Source: UBA4744 sp035282865
Lineage (GTDB): Bacteria; Actinomycetota; Acidimicrobiia; Spongiisociales; UBA4744
DNA length: 23,597 nucleotides
Direction of reading: 5' to 3'
Assembly (NCBI GenBank): GCA_035282865.1
Contig: DATEVB010000141.1
Location: forward strand, 1 to 23,597
Each line of letters opens with the position of its first letter. Positions within the stretch are counted from its first letter, which is position 1. Below are positions 1 to 7,790 of this stretch, in pieces. The notes under the pieces were generated by a model that worked only from the letters and a program-made list of their open reading frames with translations, searched no databases and had not been told where the DNA came from. A program made the position numbers and the translations under genes.

Positions 1-287
1 ACCCCGATCCGGAACCGGGTACGCGCCCCGCGGGTGGGTCGGGTCCGGTGACCGAGCGAACTCGTAGACCGGAGGGCATCGATGTCCCCGGGAGGATCGG
101 AGGTCAGCCAGCGGTTGGGTGCGTCCGAACCCACCGGGGGCGGCGGTAGCTTGCGCTGCGCCGTGCCCGGTCCCCATCCAGCGGCTCCAGACGGTTGGCC
201 CGGTTGAGGTTGCGGCTGGTTGGCCGGTCGGCTGGATGAATCCTCAGCCTGGGACGAGGGTACTGGAGGCTTGAGCGGGCCGGTCAT
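1..287 (-). CDS. N-terminal part of an unrecognised proline-rich protein, cut by window start
   Basis: An open minus-strand frame starts at ATG 285-287 and runs off the left edge without a stop, giving 95 codons. The visible part is low-complexity and rich in Pro, Gln, Ser and Gly (for example QPQPQPGQP and LPPPP), and ends in an Arg-rich stretch (RTRPTRGARTRFR). Such a composition is common for cytosolic tails placed before a first membrane helix in actinobacterial membrane proteins, but that helix would lie outside the window. A purine-rich GAGAAAAGG precedes the ATG. The same frame is also open upstream as far as the TAG of the cysteine synthase gene, with no ATG, GTG or TTG in between, so the ATG is the only usual start. 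It lies 132 bp downstream of the cysteine synthase gene on the same strand and may be cotranscribed. No domain is recognised; it could be a chance open frame. Confidence 0.45.
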   Translation of the reverse strand, partial: MTGPLKPPVPSSQAEDSSSRPANQPQPQPGQPSGAAGWGPGTAQRKLPPPPVGSDAPNRWLTSDPPGDIDALRSTSSLGHRTRPTRGARTRFRIG

Positions 288-419
288 GCCCTTTTCTCTT
301 TCACGCGGTAGCTCCCAGTCGGGGTCACACTTGCGTGCCCGTCCCAGGTCCGACAGCCTCCCAGGGTTTGTTTCGGTCGGGACCGGAAGTTCCTTGAGTG
401 CCGAATTACCTGGGGGCCG

Positions 420-1286
420 CTAGGTCTCGGTCCATGGGGCTCCGCTCAAGTATTTCCAACCGTCGTCGGGAAGTAATGCCACTGCCATTCCACCTTCCGC
501 GGAGAGCGTTCCGAGAGCAGCGTGCAGGATCGCCCCGGAGGAAGTCCCCGCAAAGAGGCCTTCCTCCAGCATGGCGTCGGCTACGGTCGACTCGGCAACG
601 GCCCGATGCACCTGGTGGCGGTCGGTGACCAGGGAGAGATCGGCGATTGGAGGCTGGAAGGGGTCGTCCTGAGACCGCATGCCTCCGATCGGATCGTCGA
701 CGAATGGCTCGACCGAATGTACCCGCAAGTCCTTCCATCTCATCTTGAGCCCACGGCTGGTACCGGTGATGGTCCCCCCGGTCCCGTAGGCTGCCAACAG
801 GTGGGTGGGGGGCGCCTCGAGCGGCCAGTCCCGCAGGATCTCCTGGGAGGTACCGAAGAGGTGGGCGTAGACGTTCCAGCGGTTGCCGTACTGGTAGAGC
901 ATGTGCCCTTCACCGGCCTCCACGAGGTCCCGGGCATGGGCGATGGCGTCGTTGGGGCCGCCCTCCACGACGATCAGCTCGGCCCCATAGGCGCGCAGCA
1001 GCTTCTTTCGTTCCTCGCTGGCGGTGCTCGGCAGACAGATCACCATCGGATGCCGATGGATCAGCGCCAGACGGGCCAGACCGATGCCCGTGTTGCCGGA
1101 GGTGGCTTCGATCAACGGCTGGCCGGGCTGGAGCCTTCCGTTCTCAACCGCGTTGCGGAACATGAACCAGGCCGCTCGATCCTTGATCGACCCGGTCGGG
1201 TTGAACCACTCCAGCTTGGCGAACAGTCGTGTCCCGGAGAGGGCCAGGGTGCGCAGCTCTACGAGGGGTGTGTTCCCGGGCTTCAT
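420..1286 (-). CDS. cysM: CysM-type cysteine synthase, PLP-dependent
   Basis: This 288-residue fold-type II PLP enzyme would make cysteine by beta-replacement on O-acetylserine or O-phosphoserine with a sulfide or thiocarboxylate donor, in the cytosol. Visible signatures are the opening GNTPLVEL, the PLP lysine in GSIKDR (about K35), the substrate loop TSGNTG (62-67), the phosphate-binding GTGGT (about 168-172) and GTSSGA with the serine that contacts the PLP ring (about S250). The C-terminus DDGWKYLS and the ILHAALG segment resemble actinobacterial CysM (the CysO-dependent enzyme of mycobacteria) more than plain CysK, but substrate choice cannot be read from sequence. No mec or cysO-like gene is next to it. 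The start ATG has no Shine-Dalgarno; instead TACCGT lies 6 nt upstream, which suggests a leaderless transcript. It is divergent from the next gene across 66 bp. Confidence 0.88.
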   Translation of the reverse strand: MKPGNTPLVELRTLALSGTRLFAKLEWFNPTGSIKDRAAWFMFRNAVENGRLQPGQPLIEATSGNTGIGLARLALIHRHPMVICLPSTASEERKKLLRAYGAELIVVEGGPNDAIAHARDLVEAGEGHMLYQYGNRWNVYAHLFGTSQEILRDWPLEAPPTHLLAAYGTGGTITGTSRGLKMRWKDLRVHSVEPFVDDPIGGMRSQDDPFQPPIADLSLVTDRHQVHRAVAESTVADAMLEEGLFAGTSSGAILHAALGTLSAEGGMAVALLPDDGWKYLSGAPWTET

Positions 1287-1292
1287 GCCAGA

Positions 1293-1298
1293 ACGGTA
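1293..1298 (-). promoter_or_regulatory. Candidate leaderless -10 box (TACCGT) of the cysteine synthase gene
   Basis: On the minus strand TACCGT is followed by six bases and then the ATG at 1284-1286. This TAnnnT-plus-6 arrangement places transcription initiation at or next to the start codon. No convincing -35 is visible 16-18 bp upstream, and no Shine-Dalgarno is present. Confidence 0.45.
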
Positions 1299-1352
1299 GT
1301 TGGCCGGGGGATTTGCACGGCTTCAGCAGGTAGCCTCACACCACCGACGAGG

Positions 1353-1901
1353 ATGGGCACTGTGCCGCCAAGCGACAACGAGGAATTCGAAGAGATGGGC
1401 CGGGAGCTGCGGGAGCGGGTCGGCGGCGAGTTTCGGCTGGCGGCGGAAGAGGATGAGTACTGGGCAATGAAACAAGCCCGGCGCGCTGGAACCCTCTCCG
1501 AAATCGCCTACGACGCAATGAGTCGTGGAGACCGGGTCGAGGTATGGGCAGGCCAATCAGCGTTCCGTGGCTTCATTCAGCACACCCGCAACGACCTGCT
1601 CATGTTGCAGGCCCATGCCAACGTTGACGTCAATCTAGGTGGGCCGATGCTCCTGCGGGTGGTCGAACCGGCAGCTACGTCGGGCGGAGGAGCCACACGA
1701 AACGGGCCGGCGTCGTTCGCAGCCCGGCTGGCAGAACTCGAACAGAGTGACACCGTGTGCGAGTTCATCGTTCCTTTCTCCCGTGCGCCCGTGTTGGGAC
1801 GAGTGGCGATACGAGCCAGCGACCATGTGATAGTCGAGGACCCGGACGGAAAGGAATGGGTCGTCCCGCTCAAGTGGCTGATCGCAGTAGTGAACCGCTA
1901 G
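1353..1901 (+). CDS. Conserved-looking hypothetical protein, about 182 residues
   Basis: I do not recognise a named family. The protein has an acidic, helical N-terminus (EEFEEMGRELRERV), a stretch EDEYWAMKQARRAGTLSEIA, then beta-rich segments (RVEVWAGQSAFRGFI, LLMLQAHANVDVNL), a Gly/Ala-rich linker, and a C-terminal beta-rich part ending DGKEWVVPLKWLIAV. There is no signal peptide or membrane segment, so it is probably cytosolic. Codon use is consistent with real coding. The frame is open far upstream, but that part is a shadow of the cysteine synthase gene. ATG 1353 abuts ACGAGG, too close to act as its ribosome site; the in-frame GTG at 1362 (spacing about 9) or ATG at 1395 are alternatives. 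Its TAG shares the bases CTAG with the stop of the convergent HTH gene. The neighbouring HTH gene and pilus operon suggest, but do not show, a link to envelope or pilus functions. Confidence 0.75.
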   Translation: MGTVPPSDNEEFEEMGRELRERVGGEFRLAAEEDEYWAMKQARRAGTLSEIAYDAMSRGDRVEVWAGQSAFRGFIQHTRNDLLMLQAHANVDVNLGGPMLLRVVEPAATSGGGATRNGPASFAARLAELEQSDTVCEFIVPFSRAPVLGRVAIRASDHVIVEDPDGKEWVVPLKWLIAVVNR

Positions 1902-2131
1902 CTCGGCTGAGTCTCTTGGGAACGAACGGCTGTGGCGTCGGACTGCAGCCACTCGATCAACTCGTCCCGGAGGAAGCGGTATTGGCGGCTGCCGGGCAAC
2001 CGTCGGGCTGGTAAGCGTCCTTCGCGAACCATCTGCTGGATCTGTTTGATGCTGGACAGGCCGAGCATCTCAGCGACGTCGGCTGAATCCATGACGGGTG
2101 GGTAATCGTCAAATGATCTGCGGGGGCACAT
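1898..2131 (-). CDS. Excisionase/BldC-like helix-turn-helix DNA-binding protein
   Basis: This is a 77-residue protein with a MerR/excisionase-type winged helix-turn-helix covering about residues 13-63: MDSADVAEMLGLSS (helix-turn-helix entry), then KQIQQMVREGRLPARRLPGSRQ (recognition helix and wing) and FLRDELIEWLQ. Small stand-alone proteins of this type act as transcription factors (BldC in Streptomyces) or recombination directionality factors. No integrase or att site is nearby, so a regulator is more likely. I chose ATG 2129-2131 because CAGGAG lies 8 bases upstream; an upstream in-frame start at 2155 adds eight residues without a ribosome site. It is divergent from the pilus operon across about 200 bp, so it could regulate that operon or itself. 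That is inference from position only. Confidence 0.8.
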   Translation of the reverse strand: MCPRRSFDDYPPVMDSADVAEMLGLSSIKQIQQMVREGRLPARRLPGSRQYRFLRDELIEWLQSDATAVRSQETQPS

Positions 2132-2294
2132 GTGGTCGCTCCTGATCGCCGACACGGACCAGGATACTCAACGGCGTTTCAAGGCGCGCAAGGGACGAGC
2201 AACACCCTGGAGGCTGCCAGGACTGGATCGACCGCGTTGCGTGGGCCGTATCTTGTCGCAAGGAATGCCCCTGGCGCCGACCGGTGACACCCTT

Positions 2295-2300
2295 TAGGAT
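2295..2300 (+). promoter_or_regulatory. Possible -10 box (TAGGAT) of the pilus operon
   Basis: TAGGAT lies 36 bp before the GTG start of the first pilus gene, within the 204-bp region between the HTH gene and the operon. No good -35 hexamer is present at 16-18 bp, so the call rests on the -10 alone. The rest of the intergenic region shows only a weak 5-bp hairpin at 2206-2221. Confidence 0.25.
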
Positions 2301-2335
2301 AGGAGAGGTCCACCTAGGGCTGCTCAAGGGGACAG

Positions 2336-3109
2336 GTGGCAATGGCTGGGATGGTTGAGTCGACCACGCAACGTAGTCTGCGGTCTGTTGACGCGCCCCC
2401 GTCGCCGCGCCGGGGCCTCATGAGCCGGCTCAGCCTCGGACACGTGATCATGATCGTGGCCGGCCTCGCTGCGTTCCTCCTCGTGTTTTCCATCCTGAGA
2501 AGTCGGGACGAGACCTTTCGGATTGCCGCCGCCGCCGTGGAACTTCGCGCCGGCACCACAGTCACGGATGGCGCCTTCACGTACGTTGAATTGGGAGCGA
2601 CGGACCGCAGCGTCCTCGGGACCTTTCTGGGCCCGGAACAAGTGGCCCGGGCCGTTGACGAAGGATGGTTGGTAACCCGATCGGTTCCGGCAGGCGATCC
2701 ACTCAGGATGACCGACTTCCGCACCGATGCCGATCCGTCTGAGCTCCGAGCAATGAGCATTCCCATCGATCGGGGCCATGCTGTCGCCGGTGTGCTGCAG
2801 GCGGGTGATCTGGTGGATGTCATTGTGGTCCGCAAAGGGGTAGCAGGCTACGTCGCAACCGCCGTTGAGGTCCTCGATGTTGCAGGAGGTGACATCCAAT
2901 TCGGGGGCGGATTCAGCGTGACCGTTGCGGTCGATGGGCCGGCCAGCCTCCGGCTCGCATCTGCGGTACGCGAGGGAGGCATCGAGATCGTGCGAGCCAC
3001 CGGAGCAGCCGAAGTCGATCCACTGGACTTCTACGATCCACTGGAGGAAGACGCCCCGGTATTGCCCGATCCGCAGGACGGCTCACTTCCCGAACCCGGT
3101 CAAGGTTGA
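2336..3109 (+). CDS. cpaB: CpaB/RcpC-like Flp pilus assembly protein (SAF domain)
   Basis: This 257-residue protein has a short basic cytosolic tail, one membrane segment at about residues 34-54 (HVIMIVAGLAAFLLVFSI), a SAF domain at about 62-127 (AAAAVELRAGTTVTDGAF, VTRSVPAGDPLRMTDF), then a CpaB/RcpC-type beta domain at about 139-225 (MSIPIDRGHAVAGVLQAGDLVDVIVV), and an acidic, Pro-rich tail. In diderms CpaB/RcpC is periplasmic and works with the RcpA secretin. Here the extracytoplasmic domain would face the cell wall, perhaps guiding the pilus through peptidoglycan. It is the first gene of the Tad operon and is followed 3 bp later by the next gene. GTG 2336 is preceded by AAGGGG with short spacing; ATG 2342 with the same ribosome site is equally possible. 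Confidence 0.85.
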   Translation: MAMAGMVESTTQRSLRSVDAPPSPRRGLMSRLSLGHVIMIVAGLAAFLLVFSILRSRDETFRIAAAAVELRAGTTVTDGAFTYVELGATDRSVLGTFLGPEQVARAVDEGWLVTRSVPAGDPLRMTDFRTDADPSELRAMSIPIDRGHAVAGVLQAGDLVDVIVVRKGVAGYVATAVEVLDVAGGDIQFGGGFSVTVAVDGPASLRLASAVREGGIEIVRATGAAEVDPLDFYDPLEEDAPVLPDPQDGSLPEPGQG

Positions 3110-3112
3110 GTA

Positions 3113-4360
3113 GTGCCAAATCGAGAACCGGTCGTAGTGATGGCGCATTCGCCGCGGTCGTGGGCGCGGGCGCTCAAGCAACACGTCATCGACCACGGCG
3201 GAGGGCGGATCATGGCTTCGATCATGGCCGCCGAGGACGCCTTGCTCGAGTCCTACGATGTCTTCGTTGCCGACGACACAACCTCTTTCCTCGTAGCACG
3301 ATTCGTCGCGGATCTTCAGAGACGGGGCATTGCGGTTGTGGGTGTGTACGACGCCGCTGAAGCCGAAGGGAGCGGCAAGCAACTGCTCATCGATCTCCGG
3401 GTCGATGAGGTCATCGAGGCCGACGCGTCCCCGACCGAGTTTCTGCGGGTATTGGCTCGCGTTTCTTCGAATTCGGTGGCGAAGCACCAGGACGGATTCT
3501 CTGCTCTGATGGCGGATATGGCGGGTCCGGCCTTCGAGCGTGGGGACCCGTATGAAGGGCTCGCCAGGGGATCCCAACGCGGCCGGTTGGTCGTCATCGC
3601 CGGAGCTTCGGGTGGGGTCGGAGCCACCGAAGTCGCCATCGGCCTGACCGCTCGGCTGGCGGAGCGTGGCGACACAGTGGTGCTTGTTGACGCCGACGAC
3701 GTCGGACCGTCTGTTACCCAGCGTCTCGGTTTGACGGTCCACCCCAATCTTCGAACCGCTATCGATGTCGTCCATAACGGCAGCGGAGATCTGGACAATG
3801 CCCTGATCGCCATGCCATCAAGGAGTTTCAAAGTGTTGGGAGGCCTGGCCAACCGAAGAGATTGGTATGAGCTACGACCGGCCGACGTCTCGGAGACGGT
3901 TCTCGAATTGGCTCGTAGGCGGGATTACGTCGTCATCAACGTCTCGTCGCGACTGGAGGATCTGCCGGCTATGGGTGGGCCGGCCCGTTACGGCGTGACG
4001 CGCTCGATGTTGGCGCTCGCCGATGTGGTGGTTCTGGTGGCCGGTCCAACGCCAATAGGAGTTGCCCGGGTGCTCGACTGGATTGCCGAAGCGAAACCGT
4101 TGATAGAAGCGACCCCTCTCTTCGTGGCGTTCAACGCCTTCAATGGAGGCGCCTTCAAGGCTGCCGAGATCGACGCTGAGCTGCGGCAGGTCTACCAACC
4201 GGGCTCGATCCTATTCATTCCTCACGACAAAGCCCTGGCCCATGCGACCTGGCAAGGAATCCTCCCGGGTCGCGGCCCATTCGTGAAGGCGCTCGAGGAT
4301 TTTGCGGCGTCGGTGGCACCCCCGAGACGCATGGCTCACAAGCACCGGAACGCGCGATGA
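3113..4360 (+). CDS. cpaE: CpaE/TadZ-like ParA-family pilus localisation protein with degenerate Walker A
   Basis: This 415-residue protein has an N-terminal receiver-like region at about 5-115 (VVVMAHSPRSW, VFVADDTTSF, ADEV-type strands) followed by a MinD/ParA-type nucleotide-binding domain from about 158. The P-loop reads GASGGVGATE (164-173) and the following strand is VVLVDADDVGPS (about 189-200). Both lysines of the deviant Walker A consensus (KGGxGKT) are replaced, by Ser and Ala, so ATP hydrolysis is probably lost or weakened. CpaE/TadZ proteins place the pilus machine in the cell and are often atypical in this loop. The start is GTG, 3 bp after the cpaB stop. The end overlaps tadA by the 4-bp ATGA, which implies translational coupling. 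Confidence 0.85.
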   Translation: MPNREPVVVMAHSPRSWARALKQHVIDHGGGRIMASIMAAEDALLESYDVFVADDTTSFLVARFVADLQRRGIAVVGVYDAAEAEGSGKQLLIDLRVDEVIEADASPTEFLRVLARVSSNSVAKHQDGFSALMADMAGPAFERGDPYEGLARGSQRGRLVVIAGASGGVGATEVAIGLTARLAERGDTVVLVDADDVGPSVTQRLGLTVHPNLRTAIDVVHNGSGDLDNALIAMPSRSFKVLGGLANRRDWYELRPADVSETVLELARRRDYVVINVSSRLEDLPAMGGPARYGVTRSMLALADVVVLVAGPTPIGVARVLDWIAEAKPLIEATPLFVAFNAFNGGAFKAAEIDAELRQVYQPGSILFIPHDKALAHATWQGILPGRGPFVKALEDFAASVAPPRRMAHKHRNAR

Positions 4361-5658
4361 CGACAACGGAACCCGTTACCAGTGCCTACGCCAGCATCCG
4401 GAATGAGGCCCTGATGGGTCTCGAGCGCGAGAAGCTGGACCCGCGGGCGGACTTTGATGCCGTGCAACGGCTGGTAGCCAGGATTGTTGACGACTACCAG
4501 TCGCAGGCACATTCGGGGAACGCTCCGGCGCTACGTGATAGGGGAGACATGGTCCGGCGGGTCGTTCGGTCGATCACCGGATTCGGCGCCCTGAGCCAGT
4601 TGTTGGAGAACCCGACCGTTGAAGAGATCTTCATCGAAGGTCCTCATGTCACCTTCATTGATGGCTCGGGTCGCCTGCAGGTCCTGACCACACCCACGAC
4701 TGCCGACGAGAATCGGCAAGCCATCAACCGGCTGCTGGCGGATACGGACCGCCATATCGACACCGCCAACCCGATCGTGCAAGCGCGCGTCCTGAACGAT
4801 TCAGCGCGACTCACCGCAGTCATTCCACCGATTGCCGATCACGTGTCCGCAACGATCCGCAAGTACACGATGCGCAAAGAGACGCTCGGGCATCTTGTTC
4901 AACTCGGCTCTTTATCTCCGGCGGCAGCCGGCTTTCTCTGGGCCGTTGCTCAAACCGGTGCCTCGGTCTTGGTATCAGGACAACCGGGCGCCGGGAAGAC
5001 GTCGCTCCTTTCGGCGGTGATGGCTGCCGCTCCCGCCACCCATTGCGTACGTTGCATCGAAGAAGTACGCGAACTTCACGTGCCTTTGAGCCCACATAGC
5101 TCCTACTACGAAGCGAGGGCGCCCGGGCTGGACGGCAGCGGTGAAGTATCGCTTCGCACACTGGTCAGGGCCGTGCTGGCGATGCGGGCGGATCGCATTG
5201 TGGTCGGAGAAGTCCGGGGAGCAGAAGCGTTCGAGCTGACGAGGGCATCGAACGCAGGGTGCGGGTTTTCCTGCACCGTACACGCCAACTCGGCACGTGA
5301 GGCGCTCAACGCCATCGTCAATACTGCGCTGATGGCAGGCGAGAACGTGACCGAACCGGTGGTCCGCAAGGTGTTCGCCAACAGCATCGACTTCGTCATT
5401 CATCTCGATCGCGACCCGATCACGAGGGGGCGGGAAGGTATCCGGCGGCAGGTCCTCGAGATCTTGGCGGTCGCTCCCTCCCTGACCGGGGACGATTTCA
5501 CAACCGATCACATCTTCAAGAGAGACGTGCTCGGTGCTCCTCTCCGGTGGACCGGGCTGGTGCCCCCGCAGCCAACCATCGACCTGATCGACCGTGCTCT
5601 GTCCGGAAGCGGACACACCCTGCATTCGATCTGTGAAGGGCAGACCACCCCGCTATGA
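4357..5658 (+). CDS. tadA: TadA/CpaF-type pilus assembly ATPase
   Basis: This 433-residue secretion ATPase of the type II/IV superfamily is the motor for Flp pilus extension on the cytosolic face. The N-terminal domain (about 60-170) contains the family segments VRRVVRSITGFGAL and NPTVEEIFIEGP, then the basic RLTAVIPPIADHVSATIRK. The Walker A is GQPGAGKTS (208-216). An Asp-box-like IEEVREL lies at about 234-240, the Walker B is RIVVGEVRG (280-288), and the His-box is CTVHANS (306-312). All key ATPase residues are intact, in contrast to the degenerate CpaE upstream. It overlaps its neighbours by ATGA on both sides. Confidence 0.93.
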   Translation: MTTTEPVTSAYASIRNEALMGLEREKLDPRADFDAVQRLVARIVDDYQSQAHSGNAPALRDRGDMVRRVVRSITGFGALSQLLENPTVEEIFIEGPHVTFIDGSGRLQVLTTPTTADENRQAINRLLADTDRHIDTANPIVQARVLNDSARLTAVIPPIADHVSATIRKYTMRKETLGHLVQLGSLSPAAAGFLWAVAQTGASVLVSGQPGAGKTSLLSAVMAAAPATHCVRCIEEVRELHVPLSPHSSYYEARAPGLDGSGEVSLRTLVRAVLAMRADRIVVGEVRGAEAFELTRASNAGCGFSCTVHANSAREALNAIVNTALMAGENVTEPVVRKVFANSIDFVIHLDRDPITRGREGIRRQVLEILAVAPSLTGDDFTTDHIFKRDVLGAPLRWTGLVPPQPTIDLIDRALSGSGHTLHSICEGQTTPL

Positions 5659-6563
5659 CGTTGCTGGCAGCTCTCTTGACCGCGATTTCTGTGTATCTGG
5701 CCGTCGGCTATATCACGGGCTTGGCGCCTGACCTCCGGTGGCGCATCGACAAAGAGACCTCCGGTCTCAGCGACCGGCGCGTTTGGCTGATGCAAGCCGG
5801 GGCACAAGTCTCTCCCGGCCAGTTTCTGTTTTGGTCATTAGTGCTCGGGCTCTTTGCCTTCGTGATCGGCATGGCACTGACGGGGGTTTCCTGGGTTTCC
5901 CTTCCACCGTCCCTGGCAGTTGCCGTCCTTCCTCGCTGGTACTTCGGGCGAAGACGCATCCGGAGGTTGAGCGAGGTCCACGAGGCCTGGCCGGACGGCC
6001 TGCGCCACATCGTGGCATCTCTCCGAACGGGCATGAGTTTGGCGACCGCCCTCGACGAGCTGGCCCGGACTGGGCCGGCCCCGTTGCGCCTTGCCTTCGC
6101 CCGCTTCCCGTCCATGTCGAGAACGCTCGGAGTCGATGCCGCGCTGGCGCTGATTCGCGAGGAGTTGGCCGACCCCACCTCGGACCGGGTCATTGAGATC
6201 CTCCTGGTGGCATACGAACGGGGTGGATCGATCGTTCCCGACGTGTTGGCCGATCTTTCAGCTGCCACCATCAGGGATCTCCGCACCGTCGAAGAGATCC
6301 GTACGGACGCACTGGAACAGCGCATCAACGGACGCATCGTTTTCGTGGTTCCCTGGTTGGTGCTCGTGTTGCTCACGTCGAGGCCCGGTCCATTCCGGGA
6401 CTTCTACGCCTCCGCGGCGGGAGTGATAGTGATCGTCGTTGGTGCTCTGGTGAGCCTGTTTGGGGCTTGGCTGGTAGCCCGGTTGAGTAGGGACACCATC
6501 GAACCCCGAGTTCTAGGCTCCTCCGCAACCGGGACATCACCCAACGCAGGAGTGCCGTCATGA
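5655..6563 (+). CDS. tadB: TadB-like inner-membrane platform protein
   Basis: This 302-residue integral membrane protein has a type II secretion F domain. Hydrophobic segments are at about 1-22, a pair within about 55-95, and two near the C-terminus (about 224-242 and 255-275). The cytoplasmic T2SSF core at about 107-235 shows the typical LRHIVASLRTGMSLATALDEL and ILLVAYERGGSIVPDVLADL segments. TadB pairs with TadC to form the membrane platform on which TadA acts. Both ends overlap the neighbouring genes by 4 bp, so it is made as part of the operon. Confidence 0.88.
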   Translation: MTLLAALLTAISVYLAVGYITGLAPDLRWRIDKETSGLSDRRVWLMQAGAQVSPGQFLFWSLVLGLFAFVIGMALTGVSWVSLPPSLAVAVLPRWYFGRRRIRRLSEVHEAWPDGLRHIVASLRTGMSLATALDELARTGPAPLRLAFARFPSMSRTLGVDAALALIREELADPTSDRVIEILLVAYERGGSIVPDVLADLSAATIRDLRTVEEIRTDALEQRINGRIVFVVPWLVLVLLTSRPGPFRDFYASAAGVIVIVVGALVSLFGAWLVARLSRDTIEPRVLGSSATGTSPNAGVPS

Positions 6564-7528
6564 GTGAGATAGGGCTCGTGCTGCTTGCGGCAACTCTGGC
6601 GAGCATCGCCGTGTCGGCCGGTGTATATGTTGTGTTTCGTCCAACCCTTCGGTTGAGTGGCAGGCTTCGTCCGTACACGACGGTGGCTCGCAGCATGCTG
6701 GGCAGCAGCATGTCACTGTTCCAATGGGGGACGAGTGACGAAGTAATGAACGCTACGGCCCTTGGTCGACTACTTGGCCCGCCGCTGACCGCGCTCGCCC
6801 GGCGCGTCGGGTCGGTCGTTGAGGCCACCAGTGAGGAACAGCTGGCGGTGAAGATCCGCCAGGCGGGAATGTTTACCGGCACCGAAGAGTCGCAGCGGGT
6901 GCAGGAATATCGCGTGCGGCAATTGGCCACGGCCGTGGCGGGGGCCGTTGCGGCCGGCGCCATGGGTTTACTGCTCGCAAGGCCGACGTTGATGGTGTTG
7001 ATCCTGGCAGCCACCGGGTTTGCCGGCGGAGCGGCCTACTGGCGAAGCAGGATCGATCGAGCTATCGAGGATCGGCGTGCCCGCATGGAGATCGAGTTGT
7101 ACACCATAAACCAGCAGTTGGCCCTGCGGGTCCGTATCGGCGGTGGCGTGATCACCGCGGTTCGCCAGCTAGTGAGCCGGGGTCGTGGCGCCGTCATTGG
7201 TGAGCTCGGTGAAGCGATGCGGATGATCCAGGGTGGTATGCCCGCCTCACAGGCCTTCTGGCGCCTGGCTGAGATGACCCCCGAACCGCACGCAGCCAGG
7301 ATGTACCAGCTTCTCGCTTCTTCTGAGGAGCGCGGGTCCGACCTCGCCGAGGCCCTACTGGCAATGAGCGAGGACATTCGCGAGGATCGACGGGAGGCAT
7401 TGCGGAGCCTCGCCACCAGACGGAGAGCGGCCATGCTCATCCCGATTGTGGGACTGTTGGCACCCGTCATGATCCTTTTCGTTGGTGCGCCTCTTCCCTG
7501 GATCGTGTTCAGGGGACTGGGCGGTTGA
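6560..7528 (+). CDS. tadC: TadC-like inner-membrane platform protein
   Basis: This 322-residue membrane protein is the second T2SSF platform component. It has an N-terminal membrane helix (about 5-27), a hydrophobic pair at about 116-155 (AVAGAVAAGAMGLLLA, LMVLILAATGFAGGAAYW), a cytoplasmic F domain at about 175-290 with LYTINQQLALRVRIGGGV, IQGGMPASQAFWRL and LLASSEERGSDLAEALLAM, and a final helix MLIPIVGLLAPVMILFV. It starts at ATGA overlapping tadB. A 43-bp gap with a fresh ribosome site (AAGGGGAAG) separates it from the pilin gene, which would allow higher pilin translation. Confidence 0.87.
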   Translation: MSEIGLVLLAATLASIAVSAGVYVVFRPTLRLSGRLRPYTTVARSMLGSSMSLFQWGTSDEVMNATALGRLLGPPLTALARRVGSVVEATSEEQLAVKIRQAGMFTGTEESQRVQEYRVRQLATAVAGAVAAGAMGLLLARPTLMVLILAATGFAGGAAYWRSRIDRAIEDRRARMEIELYTINQQLALRVRIGGGVITAVRQLVSRGRGAVIGELGEAMRMIQGGMPASQAFWRLAEMTPEPHAARMYQLLASSEERGSDLAEALLAMSEDIREDRREALRSLATRRRAAMLIPIVGLLAPVMILFVGAPLPWIVFRGLGG

Positions 7529-7571
7529 AGGAAGAGGTACTGATGAGGCCGGAGATGAGAAAGGGGAAGCG

Positions 7572-7784
7572 ATGAACGATGCAGTGAGGAACGTGGGCGT
7601 GAATCTGTACGCCGCGTTGAGGCGGGTAAGGGATGATGATGGTGGATTCCAGACAGCCGAGGCGATCGCCATTGCTGCCGTCGGGATCATTGTGCTGGCT
7701 GCCATTCTCGCCGTCCTGCAGGTTCTGGGAGTCGACGTGATCAACTGGTTGCGTAGCCAGTTCGGGATTCCGTCCAGCGGCTGA
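7572..7784 (+). CDS. Flp-type major pilin candidate
   Basis: This is a 70-residue prepilin. A basic leader of about 25 residues ends DDDGG, then FQTAEAIAIAAVG follows. That is the class III prepilin signature: glycine at -1, phenylalanine at +1 and glutamate at +5 of the mature protein, followed by one long hydrophobic helix (IAIAAVGIIVLAAILAVL) and a short tail ending FGIPSSG. Length and architecture match Flp pilins, so it is the likely main pilus subunit. Processing needs a TadV/CpaA-type peptidase, which is not encoded in the window. I chose ATG 7572 because AAGGGGAAGCG immediately precedes it; the frame is open upstream only as a shadow of tadC. Confidence 0.85.
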   Translation: MNDAVRNVGVNLYAALRRVRDDDGGFQTAEAIAIAAVGIIVLAAILAVLQVLGVDVINWLRSQFGIPSSG

Positions 7785-7790
7785 ACGTCC

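Noticed and set aside
522..1352. Long plus-strand open frame antisense to the cysteine synthase
   Set aside because: It is the high-GC shadow of a well-supported minus-strand gene; only the part from about 1353 is a real gene.
2206..2221. CCTGG-AGGCTG-CCAGG hairpin before the pilus operon
   Set aside because: Only five pairs with a six-base loop; expected by chance in GC-rich DNA.
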